Shown piece by piece: positions 23,220 through 30,177 of a stretch of DNA of 30,709 nucleotides. Origin of the DNA: an uncultured Eubacteriales bacterium (lineage in GTDB: Bacteria > Bacillota > Clostridia > Monoglobales > Monoglobaceae); NCBI GenBank assembly GCA_958352815.1, contig CATWQA010000026.1, positions 1 to 30,709 of the forward strand, in the 5' to 3' direction. The position numbers and the translations under genes were made by a program. The notes under the pieces are model-generated. The model was not told the DNA's origin. It ran no database searches and saw nothing but the letters and a program-made list of their open reading frames with translations. Numbering within the stretch: the stretch's first letter is position 1; each line of letters begins with the position of its first letter.

Positions 23220-23462
23220 TTAATCTGACCCAGTGTCATCTCTCGATTCATCAGTATCAGTGCTGATAACACCTGTTGAACCAGTATTAGAATAAGTTGT
23301 AGGACTTGTGCCACCCCCCATTGCATATACTGGTACAATTTGAGTTATTGGATCATACATCGCATCTTGAGTATCAATTTCATATCCTCTTTCCTTATGT
23401 GAAATCAAATCTACAAAGAGCATTGAAAAAGGTAAACTAGTTTTTGTTACTGCATTTACCAT
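23220..23462 (-). CDS. Putative graspetide precursor peptide
   Basis: An 80-residue peptide with a well-placed ribosome site (AAAGGTGGAG 6 bases before ATG). The N-terminal leader holds TSLPFSMLFVDLI (8-20), comparable in position and hydrophobic pattern to the PFFARFLE helix that recruits the ligase in microviridin leaders, and an acidic middle (about 27-45). A flexible GGG (49-51) precedes the likely core TTYSNTGSTGVISTDTDE (55-72), then SRDDTGSD to the end. The core has Thr/Ser-rich donors followed by Asp/Glu acceptors (69, 71, 72, 75, 76, 80), the polarity expected for ester ring formation. There is no signal peptide, no Cys and no Lys in the core, so esters rather than amides are predicted. 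I cannot assign it to a numbered graspetide group. Confidence 0.75.
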   Translation of the reverse strand: MVNAVTKTSLPFSMLFVDLISHKERGYEIDTQDAMYDPITQIVPVYAMGGGTSPTTYSNTGSTGVISTDTDESRDDTGSD

Positions 23463-23569
23463 TCATATCTCCACCTTTCTTTAACAATATCATTTGTCTT
23501 TAATAATAGCTGATAAAACCTAATAATATATTCAGCATAGATTTAGTATGTTTACAAATAGATACCATA

Positions 23570-24300
23570 AAACGTTTTTAATTGTAGTGCCAACATATCC
23601 TAATGCTATAGCGAGTCTATTTCATTAGAAAATTATTAATTCAATCTTCTATAAACTTAATCTCTTATTCGGTTATTTTCCTAAAACCTTTTCTTTTTGG
23701 CAGAAATCTCCAGACAAGAGAGTTTTGTTTCTCGTTTGTACCCCTCTCAAATTATAAATATGGATGCGCATAATATATTGCTGTATCAGACAAAAGATTT
23801 GTCAGGTATACAAACTCACTCCCGTTATCACCTGTTATACCTTTAAATATTTCAGTAAATATGCTACCATATCTTTCCTTTATTTTTAGTATTCCCTTTT
23901 TGGTTACCTCTGCTGTTCGTAATTCTATTTTTACTAAATGTCATTTTCTTGGCATCCCCCATCTGAACTTAAACAATACTTCCCGTGTATCCTCTGTTCC
24001 CTCTATGGTATCTATTTCCCAATGTCCGAACTCGTTCCTGTCATTAATTAATTCCAAACGGGTCTCTATGCTGTCGCCTAATATACGCCCTAATACAGCT
24101 TTGCCACAAATAGTACAATGTTAGTATTTGCCAGTCAGTATTTGGTTTTCGTCATATTTAATAGACTACGATACGGTCAAAATTTTGTACACGGATTGCG
24201 TCTATTATTTCTATATTCTTCATAAACACATTGCCCTACACAGCAAAGTATTTTCTGTAAAACTTCAAAATAGTATCAATTTGAGTTATACCTATCACGC
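23570..24300 (-). pseudogene. Decayed IS30-family transposase
   Basis: Reading the minus strand gives recognisable IS30 DDE-transposase segments interrupted by stops and at least one frameshift: EYRNNRRNPCTKF, then TRLELINDRNEFGHWEIDTIEG (first catalytic Asp near 24011), an in-frame TGA, GITGDNGSEF (second Asp, about 23815-23830) followed by YYAHPY, a TAA, then FERGTNEKQNSLV (catalytic Glu), and, after a frame change, NRLAIALGYVGTT, the usual P-R-K-R-L-G-Y-x-T end. The N-terminal helix-turn-helix part is not clear. No functional terminal repeats were identified. It marks past transposition next to the graspetide operon. Confidence 0.88.
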
Positions 24301-24487
24301 TTTAAACCTTCACAGAGTCTTGAAAAGAAATGCCAACAGCTATTACTCTTTGCGTTTTTGGTATGTTAATATTTAACCAAGCTTCAATTTGAGCACGTTT
24401 TCAGAAGTGAGGTATTAAAAATTTCTTTTATTTGTCGCATACTTATTGCTAGACATAGAAACCCCCGTAGCCTAGCAATTTTATCGC

Positions 24488-24516
24488 TTGTGACAAAACC
24501 TATACTTTTTGTCACA
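24488..24516 (+). repeat. Left 29-bp inverted repeat / dyad site
   Basis: T + TGTGACAAAA + CCTATACT + TTTTGTCACA. It is an exact inverted match of 24617-24645 over 29 bases. Confidence 0.9.
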
Positions 24517-24549
24517 TATGAAAAATTTAATATAATTGTGATTTTTTTG

Positions 24550-24578
24550 TTGACATTTAATTAATATTGTGGTAGAAT
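24550..24578 (+). promoter_or_regulatory. Strong sigma-A promoter inside the inverted repeats
   Basis: TTGACA (24550-24555), 17-base spacer, TAGAAT (24573-24578). A dyad AATCAC-TATG-GTGATT (24576-24591) overlaps the -10 and start region and could be a repressor site. No gene lies downstream on the plus strand before the convergent terminator at 24843-24884. Confidence 0.75.
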
Positions 24579-24616
24579 CACTATGGTGATTTATTTAGAA
24601 TTATCAGAAAAAATTT

Positions 24617-24645
24617 TGTGACAAAAAGTATAGGTTTTGTCACAA
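24617..24645 (-). repeat. Right 29-bp inverted repeat / dyad site
   Basis: TGTGACAAAA + AGTATAGG + TTTTGTCACA + A, the inverted copy of 24488-24516. Confidence 0.9.
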
Positions 24646-24717
24646 AGAATTTGAACAGCGTAACGTCACAATCCGCCTTGTCTATACGACAATTCTACGC
24701 TTTTACAAGCGTTTATT

Positions 24718-24800
24718 CGCCTTTGCAAAAGGCGGATAGCAAGCACGGCAGGTCGCCACAGGCGACAAGTGAGGCGCGCAGTCCACGCCGCTTTAGCGGC
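24718..24800 (-). repeat. Island-flanking structured repeat, right copy (inverted)
   Basis: The reverse complement reads GCCGCTAAAGCGGC, CTGCGCGCCTCAC, hairpin GTCGCC-TGT-GGCGAC, CTGCCGTGCTTGCTATCC, GCCTTTTGCAAAGGC, the same block order as 21221-21305. The central hairpin differs from the left copy by two paired changes that keep the stem. Confidence 0.85.
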
Positions 24801-24842
24801 AAATGGTTGTTTCTATCCTTAATTATATTTTTTGTTTTTAAC

Positions 24843-24884
24843 AAAAAAACAGCGAACAGGCGTGGTGCCCATTCGCTGTTTTTC
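24843..24884. terminator. Bidirectional terminator of the HAD phosphatase gene
   Basis: Stem ACAGCGAA/TTCGCTGT with an inner GGCGTGGTGCCC loop region. On the minus strand it is followed by TTTTTTT and lies 5 bases past the HAD gene stop; on the plus strand TTTTTC follows. Confidence 0.88.
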
Positions 24885-25535
24885 TTAAAATTCAAATTTT
24901 TCGAGCAGTTCAAGAGGATTACTGATTATAAGCTCCGCTCCGCTTTCGATTAAAAACTCTCGGCTGCGGAAGCCCCAGTCCACAATGACCGAGTCTATCC
25001 CCGCGTTTGCCGCAGTCTTTATATCAACATCGGAGTCCCCCACGTACACGCTTTCGGAAATTTCGGAGCCCAGCTCCTTTAAAATGCTATACAACGAGTC
25101 CGGCGCAGGCTTCCGCCTTACGCCCTCTCTCTCTCCCACAGCGATACTGATGTTATCCCCGAAATACTTTTCGGAAAGGCGTTTTACCGCTCCGTCATGC
25201 TTATTTGAAACTATCCCTGTCTTTACGCCCTTTTCTCTCAGAGCCTTTAAAAGCTCCGGTATACCCTCATAGGGGCGGGTTTTCACCATACAATGTTCCG
25301 AGTAGTAGCTCCTGAACGCGTTAAACACTTGAGCAAAGTTCTCGTCCTCTGCGCCCCCGGGAACGCTGCGCTCTATGAGATTTCTGATGCCGTTCCCTAC
25401 GAACTCGGTCACTTCCTCCACCGTGTGTTTCGGATAACCGAACTTATCCATGGCATAATTCACACCGTCGGTCAAGTCCTCGATTGTATACAAGAGAGTT
25501 CCGTCCAAATCAAATATTACTGTTGTTTTTTTCAT
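24885..25535 (-). CDS. HAD-family phosphatase (phosphoglycolate phosphatase-like)
   Basis: A 216-residue cytosolic HAD hydrolase. Motif I FDLDGTLL at about 8-15 gives the nucleophilic Asp and the acid/base Asp. Motif II is IVSNKHD near 113-119. The conserved Lys is in RRKPAPDSL near 140-147, and motif IV is YVGDSDVDIKTAANAG near 165-180. The cap is the helical type I (C1) insert between about 18 and 85. This arrangement is that of Gph/PpaX-type phosphatases (phosphoglycolate or pyrophosphate), but the substrate cannot be fixed from sequence. It has its own promoter next to the end of eno and a terminator at 24843-24884. Confidence 0.9.
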   Translation of the reverse strand: MKKTTVIFDLDGTLLYTIEDLTDGVNYAMDKFGYPKHTVEEVTEFVGNGIRNLIERSVPGGAEDENFAQVFNAFRSYYSEHCMVKTRPYEGIPELLKALREKGVKTGIVSNKHDGAVKRLSEKYFGDNISIAVGEREGVRRKPAPDSLYSILKELGSEISESVYVGDSDVDIKTAANAGIDSVIVDWGFRSREFLIESGAELIISNPLELLEKFEF

Positions 25536-25569
25536 AGCCTCCGCACCGCCTTACTGTAATCTAAGTTAC

Positions 25570-25598
25570 ATTATAACACATGCTTCGGCTTTTTTCAA
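25570..25598 (-). promoter_or_regulatory. Sigma-A promoter of the HAD phosphatase gene
   Basis: On the minus strand, TTGAAA (25598-25593), 17 bases, TATAAT (25575-25570), in the short eno-HAD gap. Confidence 0.78.
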
Positions 25599-25605
25599 TC
25601 CCAAT

Positions 25606-26880
25606 CTATTGGTTTTTCAGCTCTTCCTCAATTTTGAGAAGCCTGTTGTATTTTGCGACCCTCTCCCCTCTGGAGGGAGCCCCCGCTTTAATATAACCCG
25701 CATTGGTGGCAACGGCAATATCCGCAATAGTCGCATCGTCAGTCTCACCGCTGCGGTGGGATATTATTGCCCTGTAGCCGTTATTTTTGGCAAGCTCTAT
25801 TGTCTCCAGGGTTTCGGTCAGGGTTCCGATTTGGTTGGGCTTTATCAATATTGAGTTTGCCATTCTCAGGTCAAACCCCTTTTTCAGCCTTGCCATGTTG
25901 GTAACAAACAGGTCGTCCCCCACCAGCTTTACCTTATCGCCGATTTTGTCCGTGAGAACCTCCCAGCCCTCAAAATCGTCCTCCGCCATACCGTCCTCAA
26001 TAGAGGCGATGGGGTACTTGCGGCAGTAGTCGCTCCACATTTTTACCATGTCGTCACGGGTGAGCATTCTGTTCTGCTTCCAGAAGTAGTACTGCCCCTC
26101 CTCCCCTACGGCTTTCGCCTCGTTGAACATCTCGCTTGCCGCCGCGTCAAGAGCGATTGCAAACTGCTCTCCCGGCTTGAAGCCCGCCTTTGTTATGGCA
26201 GAGCCTATAAGCTTTATAGCCTCCTCATCACTGTTCAGGTTCGGAGCAAAGCCGCCCTCGTCGCCGACAGAGGTGCTGAGCCCTCTATCCTTTAAAATAT
26301 CCTTTAGGGTATGGAAAACCTGGCTGCACCACATGAGTCCATCGGAAAAGCTGCCCGCGCCTATGGGCATTATCATGAACTCCTGTATGCTCAGGTTGTT
26401 GTCACTGTGGCGGCCGCCGTTTATTATATTCATCATTGGAACAGGCATACGCCGCCCGTTGACCCCGCCGATATACTGATACAGCCCCACGCCCAAAGCG
26501 TTTGCCGCCGCATGAGCCGCCGCCAGAGAAACGCCCAAGATGGCGTTTGCCCCCAGCTTGGACTTGTTGGGCGTTCCGTCAAGGGCTATCATCTTGCGGT
26601 CGATTGCCGCCTGGTCAATAACGTTCATACCCGTCAGGTTTTCGCTCAGGTGTTGGTTCACAACCTTTACCGCCTTCAAAACTCCCTTGCCCATGTAACG
26701 CCCGCTGTCGCCGTCACGGAGCTCGTGAGCCTCATGCTGACCCGTAGACGCTCCCGAGGGCACGGAAGCCTTGCCCACGCTGCCGTCATCGGTGAAAACC
26801 TCAACCTCAATTGTGGGGTTACCTCTTGAATCCAGAATTTCCCGAGCTCTTATGTCCTCAATTCCGATATACGATTTCAT
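25606..26880 (-). CDS. eno: Enolase
   Basis: A 424-residue glycolytic enzyme that interconverts 2-phosphoglycerate and phosphoenolpyruvate with Mg2+. Landmarks: EILDSRGNPTIEVEV at about 14-28, PSGASTGQHEAHELRDGD at about 41-58, MPVPMMNIINGGRHSDNN near 150, the metal ligands in ALDAAASE, SIEDGMAEDD and VGDDLFVTN, the catalytic Lys in ILIKPNQIGTLTET near 333, and the C-terminal SHRSGETDDATIADIAV (about 362-378). Length is slightly below 430, normal for bacterial enolase. It lies 46 bases after the aldo/keto reductase gene with no terminator or clear promoter between, so the two may share a transcript. Confidence 0.97.
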   Translation of the reverse strand: MKSYIGIEDIRAREILDSRGNPTIEVEVFTDDGSVGKASVPSGASTGQHEAHELRDGDSGRYMGKGVLKAVKVVNQHLSENLTGMNVIDQAAIDRKMIALDGTPNKSKLGANAILGVSLAAAHAAANALGVGLYQYIGGVNGRRMPVPMMNIINGGRHSDNNLSIQEFMIMPIGAGSFSDGLMWCSQVFHTLKDILKDRGLSTSVGDEGGFAPNLNSDEEAIKLIGSAITKAGFKPGEQFAIALDAAASEMFNEAKAVGEEGQYYFWKQNRMLTRDDMVKMWSDYCRKYPIASIEDGMAEDDFEGWEVLTDKIGDKVKLVGDDLFVTNMARLKKGFDLRMANSILIKPNQIGTLTETLETIELAKNNGYRAIISHRSGETDDATIADIAVATNAGYIKAGAPSRGERVAKYNRLLKIEEELKNQ

Positions 26881-26926
26881 AAAATTCCCCTTTCAAAAAT
26901 TTTAACAGAACACGGATATTATTCCA

Positions 26927-28048
26927 CTAATTAAGAGAACTATGCGCATCCTGCAAAAGCTTTGGAATATGGAAATTCTGGGGACAATGGTTGGTGCACC
27001 TGCGGCAGCTTACGCAGCTGTCCGCCTTAACGGATAATTTTTTGTACTCGTCCGCCGCATCGTCCTCCCAGCTGTACTTTAAAGCCTGCTCATTATACAG
27101 CTTAAAAATCTTAGGTATGTCTATTCCCTTGGGGCAGGGCATACAGTAGCTGCAGCCTGTGCACTGCACTCTTGCTCCTGCGTTAAAGGCGTGTCCCGCG
27201 CTGATTATCGCCTTGCGCTCCTCATCGGTCAGCATACCCGCTTCGGCATTTTTGGCATAGCCTATGTTTTCTTTGAGCTGCTCCATGCTTCCCATACCGC
27301 TGAGCACAACCGTGACCTCCGGTCTGTCCCAGAGATAGCTTAGGGCGCACTCCACGGGGGTCTTATCCTTTGGCAGCAGCTCCCCAACGTGCTCCGAGAG
27401 GCTTGCCAGCTGCCCGCCCTTGATGGGCTCCATGATTATCACCTTGAGCCCCTGCTCCGCCGCAAATTCCAGACCCTTTATTCCCGCCTGGAACTCTGAC
27501 GCTGCGTCCGCATAGTTAAGCTGAATTTGGCAGAACTCAAAAATTCCCTTTCCCTCATTGATTATGTCATAAAACGCCTCTAAATCGTCATGGAAGGAAA
27601 AGCCCAGGTGCTTTATCTTCCCCTGCTTCTTATATTCAATCAGCTTATCGAGGGCGCCGAGCTTCTTTATGGTGTTGTCCCACAAGTTTTTAGTCATGCT
27701 GTGGAGCAGGTAAAAGTCAAAATAATCCGTACCCACCTTTTTCAGCTGCTCCTCAAAGATTTTCTCGGTGTCCTCCGCCTTTAATATATTCCAGGGCGGG
27801 AGCTTGTCCGCCACGTACACCTTTTCTCTTATGCCCAGCTTGCCCAAAACCTTACCCAGCATAATCTCGCTTTCCCCGTCGTGGTACATATAGGCGGTAT
27901 CATAGTAATTAACCCCGCTTTCGTAGGCGTGCTTCACCATGTCCGTAAATCTTTCTTCATCTATTTTTCCGCTCTGCTCAACAGGCAGGCGCATGCAGCC
28001 CAGACCCAGCACCGATACTGAGCAGCCGCACATATCTCTGTATTTCAT
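26927..28048 (-). CDS. Aldo/keto reductase with C-terminal 4Fe-4S domain
   Basis: A 373-residue oxidoreductase. The N-terminal TIM barrel (about 1-270) has LGLGCMRLPV, the catalytic YDTAYMYHDGESE (Asp50 and Tyr at about 53-55), a Lys in YVADKLPPWN and FDFYLLHSM with the active-site His. The C-terminal ~90 residues hold two Cys clusters: CTGCSYCMPCPKGIDIPKIF and SCVSCRRCTNHCPQNFHIP, the ferredoxin-like pattern for one or two 4Fe-4S clusters. This AKR-ferredoxin fusion is common in anaerobic Firmicutes; its substrate is unknown. It is divergent from sigG across a 141-base gap and upstream of eno. Confidence 0.92.
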   Translation of the reverse strand: MKYRDMCGCSVSVLGLGCMRLPVEQSGKIDEERFTDMVKHAYESGVNYYDTAYMYHDGESEIMLGKVLGKLGIREKVYVADKLPPWNILKAEDTEKIFEEQLKKVGTDYFDFYLLHSMTKNLWDNTIKKLGALDKLIEYKKQGKIKHLGFSFHDDLEAFYDIINEGKGIFEFCQIQLNYADAASEFQAGIKGLEFAAEQGLKVIIMEPIKGGQLASLSEHVGELLPKDKTPVECALSYLWDRPEVTVVLSGMGSMEQLKENIGYAKNAEAGMLTDEERKAIISAGHAFNAGARVQCTGCSYCMPCPKGIDIPKIFKLYNEQALKYSWEDDAADEYKKLSVKADSCVSCRRCTNHCPQNFHIPKLLQDAHSSLN

Positions 28049-28189
28049 ATTTTCATCTCCGTTTCTGAATATTGTTGACTATATCATATCACAAAATTTG
28101 TCCCTGCGCAAATATTATTTGAATATTATTCCCGCTGTTGCAAATACTTTATTTGAAACCAAAATCAAGATATACAGGAGGCAAGTTCC

Positions 28190-28963
28190 ATGGGAAATAA
28201 CAAGGTTGAAATCTGCGGGGTAAACACATCAAAGCTTCCGGTGCTCTCCGCCAAGGAGAAAAAAGAACTTTTTGAAAGGATAAAGCAGGGCGACAAGGAC
28301 GCCAGGCAAAAATTCATATGCGGAAACCTGAGGCTGGTTCTCAGCATTCTGAAACGTTTTAACAACCGCAGCGAGAATATTGACGACCTGTTTCAGATTG
28401 GCTGCATCGGTCTGATTAAGGCGGTGGAAAATTTTGACACGGGGCATAACGTGCAGTTCAGCACCTATGCGGTGCCTATGATTATCGGCGAGATACGCAG
28501 GTACCTGAGGGACAACAACAGCATCAGGGTCAGCCGCTCCATACGGGACACCGCCTACAAAGCCCTGACCGTTAAAGAGCGGCTCACCAACGAGAACGGC
28601 AAGGAGCCGGGAATACATGAAATTGCCAAAGAGCTTAATCTGACCCCCGAGGAGGTCTCGGTGGCTCTGGACGCAATCGTTGACCCTGTTTCCATGCAGG
28701 AGCCCATATATCACGACGGCACAGACGCGGTCTTTATTATGGATCAGATAAAGGACGAGAAAAATGTGGACGAGTCCTGGCTGGAGAGCATATCTCTTAA
28801 GGAGGCAATAAGCCGTCTTGGGGAACGGGAGCAGCACATTATCAACCTAAGATTTTTTCAGGGCAAAACCCAGATGGAGGTTGCAAGCGAAATAGGAATA
28901 TCCCAGGCGCAGGTATCAAGACTGGAGAAAAACGCCCTGGCAAGCATGAAGAAAAATCTGTAA
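28190..28963 (+). CDS. sigG: Late forespore sigma factor SigG
   Basis: A 257-residue sigma-70 family factor that directs late forespore transcription. The N-terminus NKVEICGVNTSKLPVL is the diagnostic SigG leader. Region 2 shows DDLFQIGCIGLIKAVENFD (2.1-2.2) and FSTYAVPMIIGEIRRYLRDN (2.3-2.4). Region 3 is VSRSIRDTAYKALTVKERL, and region 4 the helix-turn-helix KTQMEVASEIGISQAQVSRLEKNAL. An AGGAGG ribosome site precedes the ATG. It is followed after 17 bases by a D,D-carboxypeptidase gene, suggesting co-expression. It lacks an adjacent sigE/spoIIGA, which precede sigG in many Bacilli and Clostridia, so those genes lie elsewhere. Confidence 0.96.
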   Translation: MGNNKVEICGVNTSKLPVLSAKEKKELFERIKQGDKDARQKFICGNLRLVLSILKRFNNRSENIDDLFQIGCIGLIKAVENFDTGHNVQFSTYAVPMIIGEIRRYLRDNNSIRVSRSIRDTAYKALTVKERLTNENGKEPGIHEIAKELNLTPEEVSVALDAIVDPVSMQEPIYHDGTDAVFIMDQIKDEKNVDESWLESISLKEAISRLGEREQHIINLRFFQGKTQMEVASEIGISQAQVSRLEKNALASMKKNL

Positions 28964-28980
28964 TATCAGGAGGAAATCTA

Positions 28981-30162
28981 ATGTTAAAAAGAAGTTTATT
29001 TAAGCAGTTGTCCGCCGTAATCGCGGTGATTTTAATTTTTTCAGCCATCCCCGTCTCTGCGGAGGATATAGTAACCCAGGTTGACACGGAGGTCTCCGCA
29101 CCGCTGGTAAACGGCAAGTCGGGAATACTTATGGAGCCCACCTCGGGAACCGTTCTCTACGAATTTAATCCGGACGAGCGCACCCAAATCGCCAGCGTTA
29201 CAAAGACCATGACAATGCTTTTGATATTTGACGCTCTGGAAAGCGGGAAAATACACTATGACGATATGGTGAGCACAAGCGAGCACGCCGCCTCCATGGG
29301 CGGCTCTCAGGTGTTCCTGGAGGCGGGAGAGCAAATGAGCGTGGACGACATGCTGAAGGCTATTGCCATATCCTCAGGCAACGACGCCGCCGTGGCAATG
29401 GCTGAATTTGTAGGCGGCAGCGAGGAAGCCTTTGTTGAAATGATGAACAAGAGGGCGGCGCAGCTGGGCTGCGAGAACACCCACTTCTGCAACTGCAACG
29501 GTCTTGACGAGCCTGACGACCACTACAGCTCCGCCCGCGACATTGCCAAAATAAGCTGCGCCCTCATTGCCCACAAGGACGTGTTTAAGTACACCACCAC
29601 CTGGATGGACACTCTGCGCAACGGCAGCTTTGGGCTTTCAAACACCAACAAGCTCTTAAAAACCTATAACGGCGCCAACGGTCTTAAAACCGGCTCCACA
29701 AGCAAGGCGAAGTACTGCCTGGCAGCCTCCGCCGAGCGGGACGGCATGGAGCTTATAGCCGTGGTCTTAGGCGCCCCCTCCACCGCCGAACGTTTCGGAA
29801 GCGCAGCCAAGCTCTTAGACTACGGCTTTGCCAACTACTCTGTGGTAAAGGGGGACGAGCTTGTGGGCTCAATCCCAAATCTGCCCGTTCAGAGCGGAAC
29901 GGCGGACACCGTGCCCGTGGCTCTTGAGGGGAACCCCAATTATATTGTGAAAAAAGGCAACGCCGACAAGGTTGACAAGGAGATAAACACCAACACCATA
30001 TGTATGGCGCCCATTAAAAAAGGCGATGTGGTAGGGCAGGTGGTTTTCAGGATTGACGGGGAGAAAATCGGTGAAAACAATATTGTCGCCATAGCGGACG
30101 TGGACAGAATAGGATTTTTTGACCTGTTTATAAAGAATATGAAGAAGTATTTCAGTATGTAG
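28981..30162 (+). CDS. D-alanyl-D-alanine carboxypeptidase (DacF-like, S11)
   Basis: A 393-residue penicillin-binding protein of class C type-5 that removes the terminal D-Ala of peptidoglycan stem peptides. A signal peptide ends near residue 27 (PVSA|ED). The active-site motifs are Ser72-x-x-Lys75 (ASVTKTMT), SGN at 132-134 (SSGNDA) and KTG at 236-238 (GLKTGST), with the domain running to about 265. The C-terminal PBP5 beta domain (about 280-375) is followed by FFDLFIKNMKKYFSM, a probable amphipathic membrane anchor. Its position directly after sigG (17 bases, GGAGG ribosome site) suggests a role in spore cortex modification, like DacF/DacB, but vegetative function is possible. Confidence 0.93.
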   Translation: MLKRSLFKQLSAVIAVILIFSAIPVSAEDIVTQVDTEVSAPLVNGKSGILMEPTSGTVLYEFNPDERTQIASVTKTMTMLLIFDALESGKIHYDDMVSTSEHAASMGGSQVFLEAGEQMSVDDMLKAIAISSGNDAAVAMAEFVGGSEEAFVEMMNKRAAQLGCENTHFCNCNGLDEPDDHYSSARDIAKISCALIAHKDVFKYTTTWMDTLRNGSFGLSNTNKLLKTYNGANGLKTGSTSKAKYCLAASAERDGMELIAVVLGAPSTAERFGSAAKLLDYGFANYSVVKGDELVGSIPNLPVQSGTADTVPVALEGNPNYIVKKGNADKVDKEINTNTICMAPIKKGDVVGQVVFRIDGEKIGENNIVAIADVDRIGFFDLFIKNMKKYFSM

Positions 30163-30177
30163 ATTAAAAGAGCTTTA

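Larger units (their letters stand above)
24488..24645. other. Candidate invertible promoter (inverton)
   Basis: Two 29-bp inverted repeats (24488-24516 and 24617-24645) enclose 100 bp carrying a consensus promoter. Each repeat has perfect 10-bp arms, TGTGACAAAA and TTTTGTCACA, around an 8-bp asymmetric core (CCTATACT on the left, AGTATAGG on the right). Arm-core-arm geometry of this kind is typical of tyrosine-recombinase crossover sites. In the given orientation the promoter faces right, towards no gene; after inversion it would face the IS30 remnant and the graspetide operon. No recombinase gene is in the window. A MITE is the main alternative. Confidence 0.55.
23463..24884. other. AT-rich non-coding part of the island
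   Basis: 1.4 kb without an intact gene. From left to right: an AT-rich upstream region of the precursor gene (a weak minus-strand promoter may exist near 23525-23560, not convincing), a decayed IS30 transposase (23570-24300), an inverted-repeat-flanked promoter (24488-24645), a module at 24672-24715 shared with 30461-30511, the right island-flanking repeat (24718-24800), and a bidirectional terminator (24843-24884). Confidence 0.7.

Noticed and set aside
23861..24124. 87-codon plus-strand frame in the island, considered as a second precursor
   Set aside because: It is the complement of the decayed IS30 transposase core; no ribosome site and no core-like composition.
24488..24645. CRP/FNR, GlnR/TnrA or ArgR operator pair instead of recombination sites
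   Set aside because: The TGTGA/TCACA half-sites look CRP-like, but their spacing (arms 10, core 8) is wrong for these regulators, and exact inverted identity over 29 bases including the asymmetric core is not explained by a regulator site.
24618..24953. Plus-strand open frame of 111 codons downstream of the island promoter
   Set aside because: It begins inside the right inverted repeat, reads through the flanking structured repeat and the terminator, and ends antisense to the HAD phosphatase gene; no ribosome site and no family pattern.
28049..28189. Sigma-F/sigma-G type promoter before sigG
   Set aside because: Only partial matches (GAATA and CATATCA) with poor spacing were seen, so no promoter is claimed.
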